Assembly: GCA_003156615.1 (NCBI GenBank)
Contig: PMHI01000626.1
Coordinates: 17,773 to 23,832, forward strand
DNA length: 6,060 nt
DNA from: Acidobacteriaceae bacterium
Lineage (GTDB): Bacteria > Acidobacteriota > Terriglobia > Terriglobales > SbA1
Direction of reading: 5' to 3'
Below are positions 5,175-6,060 of the stretch, piece after piece. The notes under the pieces were generated by a model. The model did no database searches, had not been told where the DNA came from, and saw nothing but the letters and a program-made list of their open reading frames with translations. Every line of letters starts with the position of its first letter. Within the stretch, counting starts at the first letter, position 1. A program made the translations under genes and the position numbers.

Positions 5175-5180
5175 TATAAT
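5175..5180 (+). promoter_or_regulatory. Candidate -10 element (TATAAT) upstream of the sigma factor gene
   Basis: This is a perfect match to the primary-sigma -10 consensus, the only one noticed in the spacers of this window. No good -35 hexamer lies 16-18 bp upstream, where the DNA reads AAGCGGAA; TTGAGC at 5142-5147 is too far away (27 bp), and no TGn extension precedes the hexamer. If active, transcription would begin near 5187, leaving about 255 nt of leader before the ATG at 5444, or about 11 nt before the TTG at 5198. Confidence 0.35.
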
Positions 5181-5391
5181 TTCTGCTCACGGTTCCCTTG
5201 ACTATCCGTCTATTCCTATGCAAGCCCGGGTACGGCATCGACACCGGGCGGTACAGGACACGACAAAACATGCCGGCCGATGTTTGGGCGTTGACCATTA
5301 CGGTTGGTGAGCGAGCGCACTCGAAAACGAAGTCGGAGCGAGTGGACGGAGTCAGCGGTATTGGAGTCGGTGAGGACACACTTACTGAGAA

Positions 5392-5439
5392 CCTGGTTCG
5401 TGAGAACCTGATTAATCAGAACCAGGACCCCACGCGGGG
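5392..5439 (+). promoter_or_regulatory. Hairpin-rich segment directly before the preferred sigma factor start
   Basis: Three local structures can be drawn. GGTTC-GTGA-GAACC (5395-5408) is a 5-bp stem with a GNRA-type tetraloop. CTGATTAATCAG (5408-5419) is a perfect 12-base palindrome. CCTGGTT (5392-5398) with AACCAGG (5420-5426) is a 7-bp outer stem that excludes the first hairpin but encloses the palindrome. A fourth, CCCC-ACGC-GGGG (5428-5439), ends 4 bases before the ATG at 5444 and would cover the only G-rich bases able to bind the ribosome. This could be an operator or a translational control element, or merely an intergenic repeat lying inside a coding extension. Confidence 0.4.
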
Positions 5440-5443
5440 CCGC

Positions 5444-6037
5444 ATGGCTGGGCAAGAACGCCGCATCGACGATACGATCCTCATCCGCGAGGCGCAGCAC
5501 GGGAACCGCGCCGCCTTCGAGGAACTGGTGCGTCACTACGATCAGGCAGTCTTGCGGCTGGCGCTGCACCTGACCGGGACCGAGCACGATGCGCAGGACG
5601 TTTATCAGGATGCCTTCCTCAAGGCTTACAAGAACATCGGAAGCTTTCGCTTCGAGTGCTCGTTCTACACGTGGATCTACCGAATCGTGACCAATCTTTG
5701 CCTGGATCACCTGCGCAAGAAAAACGTGCGCAAGGAGGATGCGCCAGTGGCAAAAGACGCGTCCGGCGGGGAGTACGACCTGCTCGATCAGGTGCCCGAT
5801 GGGCGGGCGGGCGCGAATCCGGAGCGCGATTTGATGCGGCGTCAGTTAGGGGCACGAATTTCCGGAGCGCTTGAAAAGTTAACGGCGCGCGAGCGCATGG
5901 TATTTGAGCTGAGGCATTATCACGGGTTGAAGTTGCGCACTGTGGGCGAGATTTTGCATACCACGGAAGAGACCGCGAAAAATACGCTGTTTCGGGCCAC
6001 GCAGAAGTTGCGCGGGCAGTTGGGGGATATGAGGTAG
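5444..6037 (+). CDS. ECF-type RNA polymerase sigma factor (sigma-70 family, RpoE-like)
   Basis: The product directs RNA polymerase to a set of promoters. With the ATG at 5444 it has 197 residues, the usual size for an ECF sigma factor. Sigma region 2 covers about 21-93: NRAAFEELVRHYDQAVLRLA, then the DAQDVYQDAFLKAYK segment (49-63) that contacts core polymerase, then FYTWIYRIVTNLCLDHLRKKN (74-94), which handles the -10 DNA. After an acidic linker (about 95-130), region 4 covers about 142-191 with LTARERMVFELRHYHGLKLRTVGEIL and a helix-turn-helix ETAKNTLFRATQKLR that reads the -35. The frame is open back to a TTG at 5198, with another ATG at 5270, allowing 279 or 255 residues. The extra part matches no family I recognise, looks less GC-rich in third positions, and contains hairpins. 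No anti-sigma gene is visible in the remaining 23 bases. Its regulon cannot be inferred. Confidence 0.9.
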   Translation: MAGQERRIDDTILIREAQHGNRAAFEELVRHYDQAVLRLALHLTGTEHDAQDVYQDAFLKAYKNIGSFRFECSFYTWIYRIVTNLCLDHLRKKNVRKEDAPVAKDASGGEYDLLDQVPDGRAGANPERDLMRRQLGARISGALEKLTARERMVFELRHYHGLKLRTVGEILHTTEETAKNTLFRATQKLRGQLGDMR

Positions 6038-6060
6038 GCCGGGCCGGGCTAGAGTGCCCG

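Noticed and set aside
4883..5179. 98-codon plus-strand frame in the spacer after rplI
   Set aside because: Ser/Gly/Arg-rich composition without a recognisable domain, no convincing ribosome binding site, and no coding-like third-position bias. Kept only as part of the described spacer.
5083..5379. 98-codon minus-strand frame before the sigma factor
   Set aside because: No family resemblance, no clear start signal, and it overlaps the sigma factor leader.

Overview
The window looks like a housekeeping segment of a GC-rich bacterial chromosome, most likely an acidobacterium (Terriglobia / Koribacter-like). This rests on remembered protein style and on the gene order ispE - tRNA-Gln - prs - rplY - pth - rpsF - rpsR - rplI. 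No database search was possible, so the phylum is an inference of moderate strength. All genes lie on the plus strand.

Layout: 1-536 is the 3' part of ispE (isoprenoid synthesis, MEP pathway), cut by the window edge. 633-706 is a complete tRNA-Gln(UUG) with encoded CCA. 783-1853 is prs (PRPP synthase), 1884-2615 rplY (ribosomal protein L25/CTC) and 2742-3332 pth (peptidyl-tRNA hydrolase, GTG start). 3353-3772 is rpsF (S6), 3862-4236 rpsR (S18) and 4358-4813 rplI (L9). A stretch of about 630 bp without a confident gene (4814-5443) follows, then an ECF-type RNA polymerase sigma factor at 5444-6037, whose reading frame stays open back to 5198. The last 23 bases hold nothing recognisable.

The genes share a translation theme: precursor supply (PRPP), 5S rRNA-binding L25, recycling of peptidyl-tRNA by Pth, and the S6-S18-L9 cluster. 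Spacing is 20-126 bp, consistent with one or a few co-transcribed units. The classical ssb or priB between rpsF and rpsR, and dnaB after rplI, are not here.

No new defence, mobile or biosynthetic system is visible. The parts worth a second look are between and at the ends of the genes. Several spacers carry long imperfect inverted repeats, the clearest being an 82-bp hairpin element between rpsR and rplI. The ispE stop codon lies inside such a repeat. Prs has an extra N-terminal segment and an insertion of about 10 residues. S18, S6 and L25 carry low-complexity extensions. The sigma factor gene has a long, hairpin-rich leader and an uncertain start.
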